From assembly GCF_023278565.1 (NCBI RefSeq), contig NC_064675.1:496001-560000 (forward strand): a stretch of DNA of 64,000 bases. The letters are read 5' to 3'. Below, piece by piece: positions 1 through 11,300 of this stretch. Position 1 is the stretch's first letter; each line of letters begins with the position of its first letter. The translations under genes and the position numbers were made by a program. The notes under the pieces were generated by a model. The model worked only from the letters and a program-made list of their open reading frames with translations, was not told the origin of the DNA and searched no databases. Source of the stretch: Colletotrichum lupini. Its lineage: Eukaryota; Ascomycota; Sordariomycetes; Glomerellales; Glomerellaceae.

Positions 1-408
1 TCGTGGGCTTCTCTGAACGGGCGGATCCGTTACACTGGCTTATTCACGACGGAGTATGCCGAGGTCCGGGGCATGACTCTCTTAGAGGAACGCATCTCAC
101 CGCATAACGTTATCTTGTCGTGTCCCATCATCACACTTGACGATATGGACCAGTCAAGGCTTGATGAAGACGAAGAGTGGATAACAGAATACCCTGATTT
201 AGCCGACATCTCGCTTGAGATCGGTGATAGAGAAACCGAATATCTTATCCTAGGGAAAACGATGTTGGGAGACCTTGAGCTGCTCATCGCGCTCATGGTG
301 GTTGAAGATGACGCATGCGGCGGAGTATACCGTCGAGTTGGGCTGGCAACATTCACTGATGAGGCAATCTTAAAAAGTGCAAAGGACAAGGTCGTAACGC
401 TGAAGTAG
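1..408 (+). CDS. C-terminal part of a heterokaryon-incompatibility (HET-domain) type protein, truncated by the window edge
   Basis: The frame is open from base 1 and stops at 406-408, so only the last 135 residues are visible. It begins SWASLNGRIRY, which resembles the PSWSWASxxG motif that usually follows the HET domain in fungal HET-family proteins. The end (YRRVGLATFTD...) also resembles the loosely conserved tail of such proteins. HET proteins take part in allorecognition and programmed cell death, but the catalytic/TIR-like HET domain itself lies outside the window, so the function is inferred from the tail only. The acidic middle (DEDEEW) is not diagnostic. The gene converges with the aspartic protease on the other strand. 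An ATG at 73 lies inside the reading frame and is not the likely start. Confidence 0.7.
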   Translation, partial: SWASLNGRIRYTGLFTTEYAEVRGMTLLEERISPHNVILSCPIITLDDMDQSRLDEDEEWITEYPDLADISLEIGDRETEYLILGKTMLGDLELLIALMVVEDDACGGVYRRVGLATFTDEAILKSAKDKVVTLK

Positions 409-714
409 AGATCCCACTGGCGAGGTGCTGATTCGGTTCACGTCACGCATCAGGACTAGCTGTTAGCTCGAAAAGCCACCCTATGTGGCATATCGCATTA
501 ACGTCTGTCTCAAACCTCGACTTTCAACAATGCTCGCTGCTTATCCAATGCGCCGGGTGAAGAAAAGTCCTTCCCAATAATGCTTATATCCAAAGTTTGA
601 CTGTTCCGCTGTTCCAAACGCCATTAAGTCACACAATGTCCGCTCAAGATGCTCATAATAGGGGTTCCGCATGTACATATGTACATAACAATAACTCATT
701 CGACTATCCACTGT
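409..714. other. Intergenic region between two convergent genes
   Basis: No coding signal is seen. It holds the 3' flanks of the HET-type gene and of the aspartic protease. The only notable structure is a perfect 16 bp palindrome (atgtacatatgtacat) at 671-686, close to the protease stop codon. Confidence 0.6.
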
Positions 715-2591
715 TCACATCATAATGACCGCTAAGCCGATACCCAAGACAATTGCGAGAGTACTTGGTGCTGATGTCGAAGTTGACGAGATCGTCTCAG
801 ACGCCGGAACGCCAGACATTTCAGGAGCAGGACTGGTGGGCAGGGTCGATCCGGTTCCCGAGCCAGATCCTGAGCCGGAACCCATCCCCGTTCCTGGTGA
901 GGTGGTCGTGCCGTTACTCGCTGGCGGGGCGGGAACAGCGATAGAACCGGCGGGAGCAGGGCATAATCCTCGGATAGCCGCAATGTCTTCTGGCCTGCTA
1001 ATGGGCATTGTCCTGGTGCCACAGTTGACGTACTGCGCCAAGTAAGCGGCGTTGGTGTCTAAGTCGAAGACGGCTGTGGATATCAGTTAGTCCGGCAGCT
1101 CGTTATTGAAGATTTCATAGGTTCGACTTACCGTAAGCTGAGCGTAAGAAGGTATCGCCCAGCAGCGTGAAGTCCGCGTTGGGGACAATACCCAGGTAGC
1201 ATGTCGGCGGGGTGGTACGCAGCTCACGAATCATCTCCTTGTAAGGAACCTTGATCTTCATCCCATCAAAGTCGAAGTCGACGGTCCCGTTGAGATCAAC
1301 AAGAGAACAAGAGACAGGGTAAAACCCGTTGGCGTCCAGACCAGGTGAGCCAAAGTCGGTAGCAACCTGCACGGCAAGCTCTTCAGGCAGCAGTGTGAGA
1401 GTAGCGCCACTGTCTAGAAAGACTGGCATTGAGCTGTTTTGGTACATGCGAACGCGGCGACTTGGCGGAGTGAGACTAAGTGAGTTCATGTTTACCCAGT
1501 ACCGAGCAACACCGTCAGGGGCCTGATCTGCCGGGAGAATCGGAAGGCGTGCCAGTGGCCCGGAGAATTTCGAGGTGTCAATGCCGCCAAAGACTATTGC
1601 CCCTTCCTGTTCGTCTTTGGAGCCCAGTCCGAGGCTAAACGCTTTGGTGCGGGTGACACCTTGGGTAGCGAGCTCGTCGACGAGGTTCTTATAACGGGTG
1701 TTGACGCCATTTCCGTAGCCAATACCAAGAATTCCTGCGAACTGGTCTTCAGAGCTGGTAGCGACGCCAAATTGGACCTGCTGCATTGTTGTTCGAGAGC
1801 CGGCGAGGGCGAGACTGTCGCGGACATAGGTGATATTCGCTGCGCCGATACCGTAGCGGAGAGTTTTGGTGGTCTGCAGAGAGACAGCGGTTGAAGATCG
1901 AGCTGTGTCATAGAAGCCGACGGCTTCGCAGAAGCGTTGGTCAGAAGCGGCGAGGGCCCCGCACTCTGGGTTCACCCATAGCTCAAATGAACCAGTGTCT
2001 AGCTGAGCGTAGACTGGCTGAGGGGGTGTGCCAATGTTGACTATGCTGGAGTTAGTGTGTATTCCAAGTACTCATCCGTCGAGACAAATAGAGGTGCTGC
2101 TCACGTTGGGCATAGTAAGCCACATCCGAACGATTGGCAAGCTTCGCCTCGACCTGTCTACTAAATACACCACGCTTGGTAGAGTGGATGACGGGCAGCG
2201 TGACAAAGGCGCTGTCGACATCGACACTGTCATCAACAGGCAGGCCACGCACTGTTGGAGGCTTAACCACCGGGGCGGCAGGAAGAGCCTCCAAACCATC
2301 GCCCAGAAGATTATCGAGTAGAACCTTTCGAGGGGCTCGTATCCGTCTCTTCCTCTTTGACTTTGAAGTCACTGGTAGCGTCATCATCATACTGACTTCA
2401 TCGCCCTCATCTGCGGGGAGGGAGAGCCCGCGCGAGACGACTTCGACATCGTGCTGTTGGGTGGCGGTATATGGGATGACGGGGAGTGTCATGAGCGTTC
2501 TGAAATCGCCATCGTCGGTTGGTAACTGAGGCCATCCGTGTGCTCCAGTGACTAGTGATAGAGCCAAAAGAGCGGATGAGAGGAGCGCCAT
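715..2591 (-). CDS. Secreted pepsin-family (A1) aspartic protease with probable GPI anchor, 584 aa, three exons
   Basis: Exons read 2591-2105, 2040-1132 and 1073-715 with introns of 64 and 58 nt (GTGAGC...CTAAC...ATAG; GTAAGT...ACAG); the joined frame is 585 codons including stop. Residues 1-19 form a signal peptide. A propeptide of about 140 residues follows and carries TLPV three times (residues 35, 71, 131), with basic runs KSKRKRR and STKRG after the second and third. The catalytic domain starts at LNIGTPPQPVYAQ; the active-site aspartates are D177 (LDTGSFELW) and D372 (FLDSGATLTLLP). The C-terminus is a Gly/Ser/Thr/Pro-rich linker ending in a hydrophobic segment (LAIVLGIGLAVIMM), as in yapsin-like GPI-anchored proteases. 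The product should act at the cell surface. The first intron is required to join YYAQ to LNIG; without it the frame stops at 2052. Substrate is unknown. Confidence 0.9.
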
Positions 2592-4556
2592 TTCTGGCGT
2601 CGGGGAAGATGATGCGTGCTATCGCGGTCGTCGCCACATGGGAACTATTTGGATGGAATGGCGCTTGATCGAGTTGATGAAGGGTGGCGGACGTCTCGTG
2701 AGTGGATCTGGAAGCCGGTCTCAGGTGTCTTTTGGTGAGAGCTAATCGGTTGTTGATAAGGAGCGTACAGACCAGGAACCAACTGATTTGAAAAGACAAT
2801 GATGAGAAAAAAACGAAAAGGAGTTGAAAAGTAAAGCTGATCCAGCAAGCTGTCAATGGTTGAATGGTATTGAAGATCCCACCGGGAGGTCGTGAGGGAA
2901 AGGTTGCCTTTCAAACGGCAGACGCAACGCAATGCAAAACACGTCTTGGCTACCAAGAGCTTCCAAGAGGTGGGAAGAGTAGAATTGAAGCAAACTCCAC
3001 CGTCGAGGCAGACAATGATTGAGGACAAAGAGGAAGAATTAGCGTAAAGGAAAGAAGAGGCAACGAAAGAAGAGAATTGCTGTGACAAGAATAGAGATTG
3101 GAAACGAAAATGGGAATAGATCGACCAAGACCAAGAGTGAGAGAAGACGAACTAGCCGATGGCCTGTCCCAGCTGTCACCGCGCCAAGGGAGGGGGACCG
3201 GCCAACGACGATGAGGAACCACGGTGTCTGGGTGTCTCGAAAGTAGCATGGTTCGCACGTTTTCTTCCCTAAGAGAACCCCATTTTGACATCCCTTGTCA
3301 GTGCAGTGTCTTAGGAAGACCCTGTCGAGCATCCTCCCGCCTGGTGCGGCTGCTGAGCCAAAATCCAAATTTGGCACAGGCGACACACAACTCACGCGGC
3401 ATTGGCATTCCTACGGATACTTTTCGCTCTCGGGGGTGGTGCTGGCTTGCAGACACACCCAATTAATTGTCCAGCTGATGGACGAACGACAACCTTCCTC
3501 TGCAGTACGCAGTAGGCTCGAAGAGGTCCCTGCTTTTTCCTACTCGTCTCGCCCTAGCGGAGGGATGCCAGACTTGGTAGCTTGGTAGTTCGCAAGACTT
3601 GGCAGTTCGGCCTTGGCACCTTCGAACGTCCAAGACGGACCTGTGAGTGGTCGCGACGAACACTTCAAACAATGACTCCAGGGCCTGGCGTCGCAGAGTT
3701 GACTAGGGGCCGCAGGCGAGCTAGCGGTGGGACATCGTAGATCAGACAAACCCCTGAGACGAAAGTGGACGCGATTTGGTGTGAGAGCCACGGCCACTAT
3801 GCCTGAACAGGTTACCTCAGATCTCTTCAAGAGCCCTCACCGAGCTGTCGACGGGTCAAAAAGGAGCTCCAGGAGTTCAGCGGGTCGAGTATTTGCGACC
3901 TGGGAGTGCGGGAGAGATCATAGCCGATGTAATCCGGACCAATTGCGCCACAGTTTATAACCCGAAAGCGACAATATCGATGATCCAAGGACCACGACAG
4001 TGCTTGCTCGATAGGCTTAACCTGCCGCTGGCCAATCCTGGGTTACATTCTGCGAGATCCCCCGGACTCTTGGAGCCTGGCCTGAAGCAAGAGAGCATAG
4101 AAATCGCTCAGATGCCATGAAGAATCAGACCATATGCATATAATTCTCAGCCCATCACCAGAGAAGTCAAACACTGAGCGGAAAGTCGAAGAAGTCGAAG
4201 AATCCATCGATGTAATTCTTCAAAGTCTGCTGAAGAATGCAAAAGTAAGACATTTCAGTCAGCGCCCACCTGAGATGAACCGAGTAAGGTTAGATCCCCT
4301 GTGCAGCGCCTGACGGACTAGACCCTATGACTATTTATGGGCTCCGCGCCCGTGCTTTGCGTCGTCCGTGCCGAGCGGCGTCCCCCGGATTCCGGCAAGG
4401 ACTTCCACACTTTAACGGACGCAAGTTTTACTCACAGTGATGTTCAATCTAGTTGCTGGCTTTCATTGGCGGGAATACATGAGAGATCTGGAGGTTGGTC
4501 TTCGTTGTATTGTCCCTTCGATCAAGCCATCAACTCGATGCTCCTCGAAGCAAATG
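2592..4556. other. Long intergenic region, no gene recognised
   Basis: The part next to the protease start (2592-3100) is CT-rich on the minus strand and probably holds its promoter and 5' UTR. The reading frames across the rest overlap one another on both strands, have no recognisable domain and lack convincing splice structure. The base composition is normal and not RIP-like. I see no RNA gene. Confidence 0.5.
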
Positions 4557-5108
4557 CTAAATACTGCGTACAGCTTTTTGAGTTTGGAGTTGTGTTCGGG
4601 GCCATAGTGCTTTCAAGATGCCTACGCTACAAGCGTCACCACCCCCCACCATCTCCATTCCCGCAAAAAGCTCGACCCAGTCCTTCAGTCTTTCTTGTAG
4701 AAACCATTCCAAGTCCCAAGACTGGTAAGCAACCAAATCCTCATCGCCATTCCATAGGTATATATTCGCTTCGATTAAGCTCTCGACCGTTTCGCCACCG
4801 TGACTTAACACCATGGCTTGTATTGGATTGACTTGGTAAACTTCGCCTTCAAAGTCGTCAAGCTTCTTCCGCTGTGAGAGCGTTTGAGGCTGTAGGAGAT
4901 ATCCATTTATGTATGAACCGTGCTCCCTAAAGGCGCATGGATAATCACAGCCGTGTAATGAGTAACGTGCGACGTTTTCCACTTTCGCGGTCCGAATGAG
5001 GGCCGATATCTCCTTAACTTGAGTAGCGTCACCAGTCAGAACCCAAGCGAGTAGTGGTAGGGCGCATAAGGTACCATAGAGGAACACAGGTCTTGGGACT
5101 GTTTCCAT
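4557..5108 (-). CDS. AIG2-like / gamma-glutamylcyclotransferase-fold protein, 183 aa
   Basis: The single-exon frame starts at ATG 5108 (METVPRPVFLYGTL); the frame also runs six bases further upstream but only from a non-ATG codon. FLYGTL near the N-terminus is the beta1-loop that forms the substrate pocket of the GGCT-like fold, and LDDFEGEVY carries the glutamate at the catalytic position. The C-terminal part (YLWNGDEDLV...WDLEWFLQERLKDWVELFAGME) matches the extended fungal AIG2-like subgroup. GGCT enzymes cleave gamma-glutamyl amines to 5-oxoproline, but many fungal AIG2-like proteins have no tested activity, so the substrate is unknown. The neighbour upstream is a truncated P450 on the same strand, about 1 kb away, with no sign of a cluster. 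Confidence 0.85.
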   Translation of the reverse strand: METVPRPVFLYGTLCALPLLAWVLTGDATQVKEISALIRTAKVENVARYSLHGCDYPCAFREHGSYINGYLLQPQTLSQRKKLDDFEGEVYQVNPIQAMVLSHGGETVESLIEANIYLWNGDEDLVAYQSWDLEWFLQERLKDWVELFAGMEMVGGGDACSVGILKALWPRTQLQTQKAVRSI

Positions 5109-6096
5109 GATCAAGCGGAGTCGTACTGCAGTTGGAGCCCCAGCGGTCGCGGTGGTAATAAAGGTGTATGTTTGAGATTTCGAGCCATGCCAGGCAGGTG
5201 TAATGCGATGCGTCCGAAGTCCACCGTGGTTAACACCCAGATTGATGACAATTTTGACGTGGAATTCTCATGAAAGCTGTGCGAAAGATTGAATGAAGTG
5301 GAAAATGGTTTTTTTCTTGTGTTTTAGAGAGAAGTACTGGCCGTTTCATGGTCTCTACTCTTTGCTATTTTCCCTCAGTTCTAAGGACCTTGATGTCAAG
5401 GAAGGTTCCATCGGGGTTCAGCTAACAACTTCGAAATAACTACTCCCACAATTGAAGTGGATGACACAATAAGTCGTCGGCAATACATCTAGAATCCCCT
5501 ATGCTTCTTCAATGAAGACTTCGATATTATAGTAAGAATACACTGAGGCAAACGTTGGCCTCGAGGAGTACCAATGACAGAGATTATGGCGACGACAAGA
5601 AATCTCGGGAAGCGTTGAACCGTAAAATATTCTGTCGTTCACTTACTGTCCTTTGGGGGCTTAAACCAGTATTCTTACTTTCACGACCGACTTGGTGGTG
5701 TTTATCATGAGTTGGGATACTGTATTGCACTCTCAGAAGACGATGGCTGTGCGAAGGCGCACCTGAAGATTGAAGACTGATCGGGAGATAAACATCACGG
5801 AAGAAGTGGCCGTAGTGCTTTCAACTCAGTTCAAGCAACGAAAACGATGAAACAAACGGCTACAGTTCTATTGACTGCTCGAGACCCGAGACACCATGAC
5901 AAAACTTTGACACTAATTAGCATAGCATTGAGCCTTATATGAGACAGTGACACTTGAATTGGAGAAGGACATGCAACAAAAAAGTCTGAACAGACCCCAT
6001 CCACCACGGCTGATCTTGACTCTCCTGGCTATCCATGCACATTCGACCCGAGTTGCACCCGCCTTGCGCCGATCATTACTAGGTACCCTGTCATGT
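5109..6096. other. Intergenic region, no gene recognised
   Basis: Upstream flank of the AIG2-like gene and downstream flank of the truncated P450. No domain, RNA gene or repeat is seen. Base composition is normal. Confidence 0.5.
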
Positions 6097-6899
6097 TTAG
6101 TCCAAAAGACGAAGAATCTTGACCCGAACGCCTTTCTTGTCATCCCGAGGCTCGCCCAGGAAGCAGTCACGGTAGTGGTCAATATCCCTTTCTCTGATTA
6201 CATCGTATAACTCCAGATCAAATCGACGCAGAACTTTTGCAAGCGCAACGTACATCTCTGCCCAAGCAAGACTTGGCGGCGCATGATAGTTAGTAGATGC
6301 CTGCTTGAATTTGCTGTTGCAGTGAGGAATTGACGCACTTGAGTCCAATGCAATTGCGGTGTCCGCGCCCAAAAGGGAAGAAGCATTTCGTGCTCTGGGC
6401 GTAAAGAGGGTGAGAATCGAGCCATCTCTCGGGATCAAACATTCTAGGGTCTGGAAAGGCCTTCGAGTCCATCATCAGATCGGCGAATGTCATGCCGATT
6501 GGCGTCTTCCGAACCAGGTAGGTCAGTAAACACTCAACCAACTCTGCCAGGGCGACTTGAAACCAAATCACTTGAACAATTGATGATTGATCTTACGTTT
6601 ATTGGGATGACCCAATCTCGGTATTTGAGACATTCCGTAGGTGCTTGCAGCACAACTCTCATGGTAATAAGCGCGGAGATCCGAAGTGACTCTTTGATGA
6701 CAGCGGTCTTATCAGCACGTCGACATTAGTAAGTTGACCTTGGATCAAAGATAGATAACTCGCATCAGGTTGATGCACTCACGGTCCACGGCAAGTTTTC
6801 GAGCTTACTCAGCGGCACATCCATATTGGAGTCTGGCATCGCGGCTCTCAGCTCCTCCTTTAACTTAGCAAGGTGATTTAGATTTGAGAGTAAGTGATA
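6097..6899 (-). pseudogene. Cytochrome P450, 5' half missing at the copia LTR
   Basis: Four exons can be joined in frame: 6899-6783, 6707-6597, 6505-6339 and 6271-6097, with introns of 75, 91 and 67 nt that all have GT...AG ends. The product keeps the end of the I-helix region (YHLLSN...HLAKLKEEL), the K-helix ExxR (KESLR), the PERW motif (DPERWL) and the haem loop FFPFGRGHRNCIGLN, then runs to a normal stop at 6097. About 190 residues remain of the usual 500. Everything before the I-helix is absent, and the coding frame runs directly into the outer end of the LTR at 6901. No internal stop or frameshift is visible in what remains, so the loss seems to come from the LTR junction and not from gradual decay. 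The LxKLKEEL...KESLRIS arrangement fits the broad fungal P450 group that includes trichodiene-oxygenase-like enzymes; a closer assignment is not possible. Confidence 0.85.
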
Positions 6900-6900
6900 T

Positions 6901-7105
6901 TGTTGGTATCCCTATTACAGGGTAGTTAGTTCGAACCGTAGTTAACAAAGAGATTAATTAAACTATATAAATATCTGCGTAGTAAGTATAAAAAGGAGGT
7001 TCTAACTATAGGTTAGGCTAGCTACGATAATCGTAAATAGGGCCCTTAATTAGCCCCTATGCAGTCGGCTATATACCGCAGTCGAATTAAACTTTTAATT
7101 TAATA
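6901..7105 (-). repeat. 3' LTR of copia element A
   Basis: It starts TGTTGGTATCCC on the plus strand, which is the inverse of the LTR end. The outer 50 bases keep their original bases, while the inner end (cagtcgaattaaacttttaa) shows C-to-T/G-to-A changes compared with the other copy. It abuts the P450 coding sequence. Confidence 0.9.
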
Positions 7106-7499
7106 CTAACTTTCTCTTTTTTTTATCGATTTAACTACTATAGTTAGAGGTATAATTCGACCTCAGGCCCGTTTACTAAGTCGTCTCTTTTTCCTTCTTT
7201 TCTCTACTCTTTTTATATAACCTATCCCTCTATTTATATAATAACTTTTCCGCTACTTACGAATTACTCTAATCCCTTATTTAGTACTACTTTTATAAAA
7301 GTATTTACGAAGTTATTTTTATTATTAATTTAACGGATCTTAAGTATCTCGCGCTTTTTATATAATTACTTAAGGGCTATAATATTAATTATAAGCCTCT
7401 TTTTTTTCGTCGTTCTTAATTTAACGAAGTATTTATATAGTAAGTAGGAATTAGTATAAATAACCGTTAAAATAAGTAGAAGGCTAATTTAATTAGTAA

Positions 7500-10400
7500 T
7501 TTTCTTTAGTATCGTTAAAATTATATAAGAGAGGTTAACGCCGTTAACTATATTATAAACCTCCGACGCTAATATACTTCTTATTACCTATTTACTTTTA
7601 GTTAACGAGTAGTAGATTATATTATTATATATAATAAATTCGCTCTTACTTATACTCTCGTTAACTAGGATAATAATATACTTTAATTACGAAGTAAGGT
7701 CGTTATTATTCGTAAATAACTTATTAATAAAAACGTAGAGCTTACTAGTTATAAAGTTAATTAAGTAGTAAACGAGACCTTAATTAAGATTCGTTTACTA
7801 CTACTTAAGCCGCTTATTAAGTACCTCGACGTCTTATTTAGTTAGATTTATAGCCTATACTACCTTAGCGTAATTAAAAATTACTTTAAGCTAATAAATA
7901 TTCGTAATATATACCCCTCGCGCGAGCTTAGCTTTATATTACTTCTTAACGTTAATTATATTCGGATTAACGAGGTTAATCTTCTCGCCCTACCCCTTTT
8001 ATTAAAAAACGACGGTTTTTTTTTTAATTATAAGAATCTTATTATTAAATACTAGGGGGGTGTTTATTATAAGGACCTCTTTTAGCTTTATTACGAAGCC
8101 CGCTTTTTAAAGCTCCTTATCCTCCTTTTTTATAAAGTTAATATTGAATAGGCTTAATATATTATTAGTTTATATTCCGACGATTTTAAATTAGTCGCTT
8201 TCGTACTCCGTAACTAGTAGGCACGGGTCGTATATAAAAATAATTATTAATAATTAATTAATATAAAAATCGTAATAGGTAGCTTATTAATAAGTGCCCG
8301 ATTCTACGAGCTTATATAATAGCTTAAGTACTTTAATAATCGTACTTTCTAGGTACTTACTAGCTATTTCTTTTAGTAAATAGGCTAGGATTTTCTTTAT
8401 AAGCCCTATGGCCGATTAAGTATATACCTAGGTAATATTACGGCTCTAAATCTCGTATCCCTTCTTTTATAGCGATACTATTAGTACTATTATTAATCGT
8501 TAGCTATAGCGCTATATAGTAAGTAATTATATAAATAGCGTCGCCTTTTTAACATTACTATACCCCTAAATTACGTATTTAGACTTCTCGTACGGCTGGG
8601 GTGTTCCTTTCTTTTTAATCTTATAAACTATTTATAATTTAAATATATAAAGGTTTATATATTTTTTTAAGTTATATAGGATAAATTAATAGACCCCTCG
8701 ATTATAAAGAGTGTTTACTTCGATAAGATTTAATCCCTTATATAGCTTTTTAATAGTTATAATTACGCCTTCTTTATATAGTTTAACCACTAGCTTAAAA
8801 TCGGCTTTCTCTTTTACTATATAAAAAGTATTAATTACCTCGTTATTAATAATAAATTGCTGCGTTAGGGCTTACCGTCGTAGTCTTTTATAACGTCTTA
8901 TTAGTAATATTAATACCCTTTTAGCAATTTCCTCTTCTTCGTCGTTTGTTAGTACTACTACGACGATTTTATTAAGGATAATTTCTTATGCCTCTATTAC
9001 GGGTTATATAGTTTCCCCTAGCTCTTCTTCTTTTTATAAGTTAGAAATTACCTCGTTAAGATCTATATAGTACGGTCTAACTACTATAATTAATACTTCG
9101 AGAGGCTAGTCGCGATCTTTTATAACTATATAAAAGCGCTCGTCGACGGAAATTAACTTATATAGCCTAGCCTATTATTAAGTAATTTCGCGCTATACTT
9201 ATATATCCAAATTTAGTAATATATTTAAATTATCCCTTATATTAGGCCTATTATACGTAGTAATTACCTCGTTAACTTATTTTTTTATACTTACCTCGCG
9301 CAATGCCCGTATTATTTTTTTAATTACTCGGGCTCGTTAGCTTATACTTAGTAACAATAGCGAGGCTAAAGTCGTTTTTAAATATACTCTAAATACTAAT
9401 AGTATTAGTATAAGTCCGTTAGGCCTTATAGTATCGTTATAGTATTTAAGTACTATCTAGAGGCATTCGTCGTTAATAAAATCCGGATTTTCCTTTTTAA
9501 TAATTCTAAACGCCCTTTTTAATTACTAATATGCCCTTTCTACCTTTTTAATATTATAGTACGCTTTAATAAGTACGACTTTTAGCTATATATTATAAGC
9601 CGTCGTATTATCCCTAAATTCTACTAACTTAAAGCTAGTATTAGCGTCGGTTTTAATACCGTTTAGCGGTCCTTAGTATATATCGATCTAGCTTTTTTAT
9701 AGGGCTGCCTATACTATCTTTACTTATAGATCCCGGAGGAATTACCCTATTTAAAAAAATATAGCTACGTCGATTATATATAGTACTAGTTAACTATTTA
9801 AGTAGAAGATATCGACGACGATTTCCTAATTAAAGTTGAGCTTATTACGTAATTTAAACTTAAATTTGCGTAGGCTCTGCGCATTTATTTAGTATTAGTA
9901 ATATACTTTTATTAACTACTCTAGCGCCCCTATTTCGATATTATTATTACTTAATTACTTTAAGAGGTTATATAGCTTCGTAACTAACGGGTACCCGAAT
10001 CTTTAGTATAGTTTTCTAAGCTTACTTTCCGTTAAGTAATTAATCGACTTCGTATTATTAATAAGCTTTATAAACGCATACCCCTATCGTTATTTAACTA
10101 TTTCGAAGTGCTTACCGCTAGAGATTCTATTCCTTATATTATTAAATATAATACTTAGTTAATTTATATCTTTTAAATATAAGAGAAATAGGGTATTAAC
10201 GGGCAAAATATAGAAAGTTATTATTCCGAAGTATATCTCTACTTCCGCTATACCTAGGGCGACGATTTCTTTACCTAGGCCGAAACTAATTTTTATAATA
10301 CCCGCCGTCGACGTATTAAGTATTACTAACGCGATCTTTTATAGCGCCTAGAATTACCCTTTTCCTTTAGTTAACTATTATAATACCCTAATATTTAGGA

Positions 10401-11300
10401 TAATTTTATAAAAATTATCTAGGCCGTACCTTTTGTTTATATAAAATACCTATATGAGCTTAGTATTCGAGGGATCTAAGTAGTATAAAAAGGACCCCTC
10501 TAGCTACCTCTAAATTTACTTAGTACTATATTCCTTTTTTTTAAATATTAAGAGAAATAACGTCTTCTCCTTAATCGTTAAGAAAATAAGCTTCGGCCCT
10601 ATTAAATTCGCCCTTTTAACCGCCTCTATATCCGTCGTTTAAAAGACCTTCCCTTACTATTTATAAATAAAAGCCTATTTATTAAGAGCTTTTACTACTC
10701 TCTATTCGTTTAGCCTCGTATATCCTCTAAAAGCTAACGGGATAAAAAAAGAGTAGTTAATATCGTTAATTTCGTTATAATTTAATTCGTTAGTATAGGG
10801 GGTAAGATCTTCTTTATTTTCTAAATTTCTTATAGGGGGTATATACTTTAAGCTATTACTTTAGCTACCGTCGCTAGGTTCCGTACCCCCGGATCTGCCC
10901 TTATATATAATAAGGAATTAGTTAAACTAACGAGGGCTAGTTTTACTATTTACTACCCTTAACTTTTTATACTATTTATATAATTTAGTACGCTCCTCCT
11001 CGGAGTAGTTATTTAACTAATATCTATCTTTTTTATAAATATAATATTACTTTTTTTATTACCCTACCTATAAGTTAAATCTCTACTTATTTAACGAATC
11101 TAGGCCTCTTTATTAATAATTACTATATCTAACCTCTTTTCTTTTCTTATTATACGTTCGATTAACCTAATATTACTAATAAGGGCCGTTATATACCTAA
11201 AAGTAGGTTTAGTATAGTATTCTTATTTTAATATTAAAGCTAGATCTTAGCCTCGAGTAGAGCGTCTCGTAGTTTTTAAGTACTTAGTAAAGTATTATTT
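7500..11300 (-). pseudogene. gag-pol remains of copia element A
   Basis: This is the inverse of the coding part of element B: RNase H and RT lie at the left (about 7500-8700), integrase at about 9100-10000 and protease at about 10090-10430. All segments are broken by TAA/TAG. Confidence 0.8.

Noticed and set aside
725..1045. 106-codon frame on the plus strand with PEPDPEPEP repeats
   Set aside because: It is the reverse of the Gly/Ser-rich C-terminal linker of the aspartic protease, whose splice structure is well supported.
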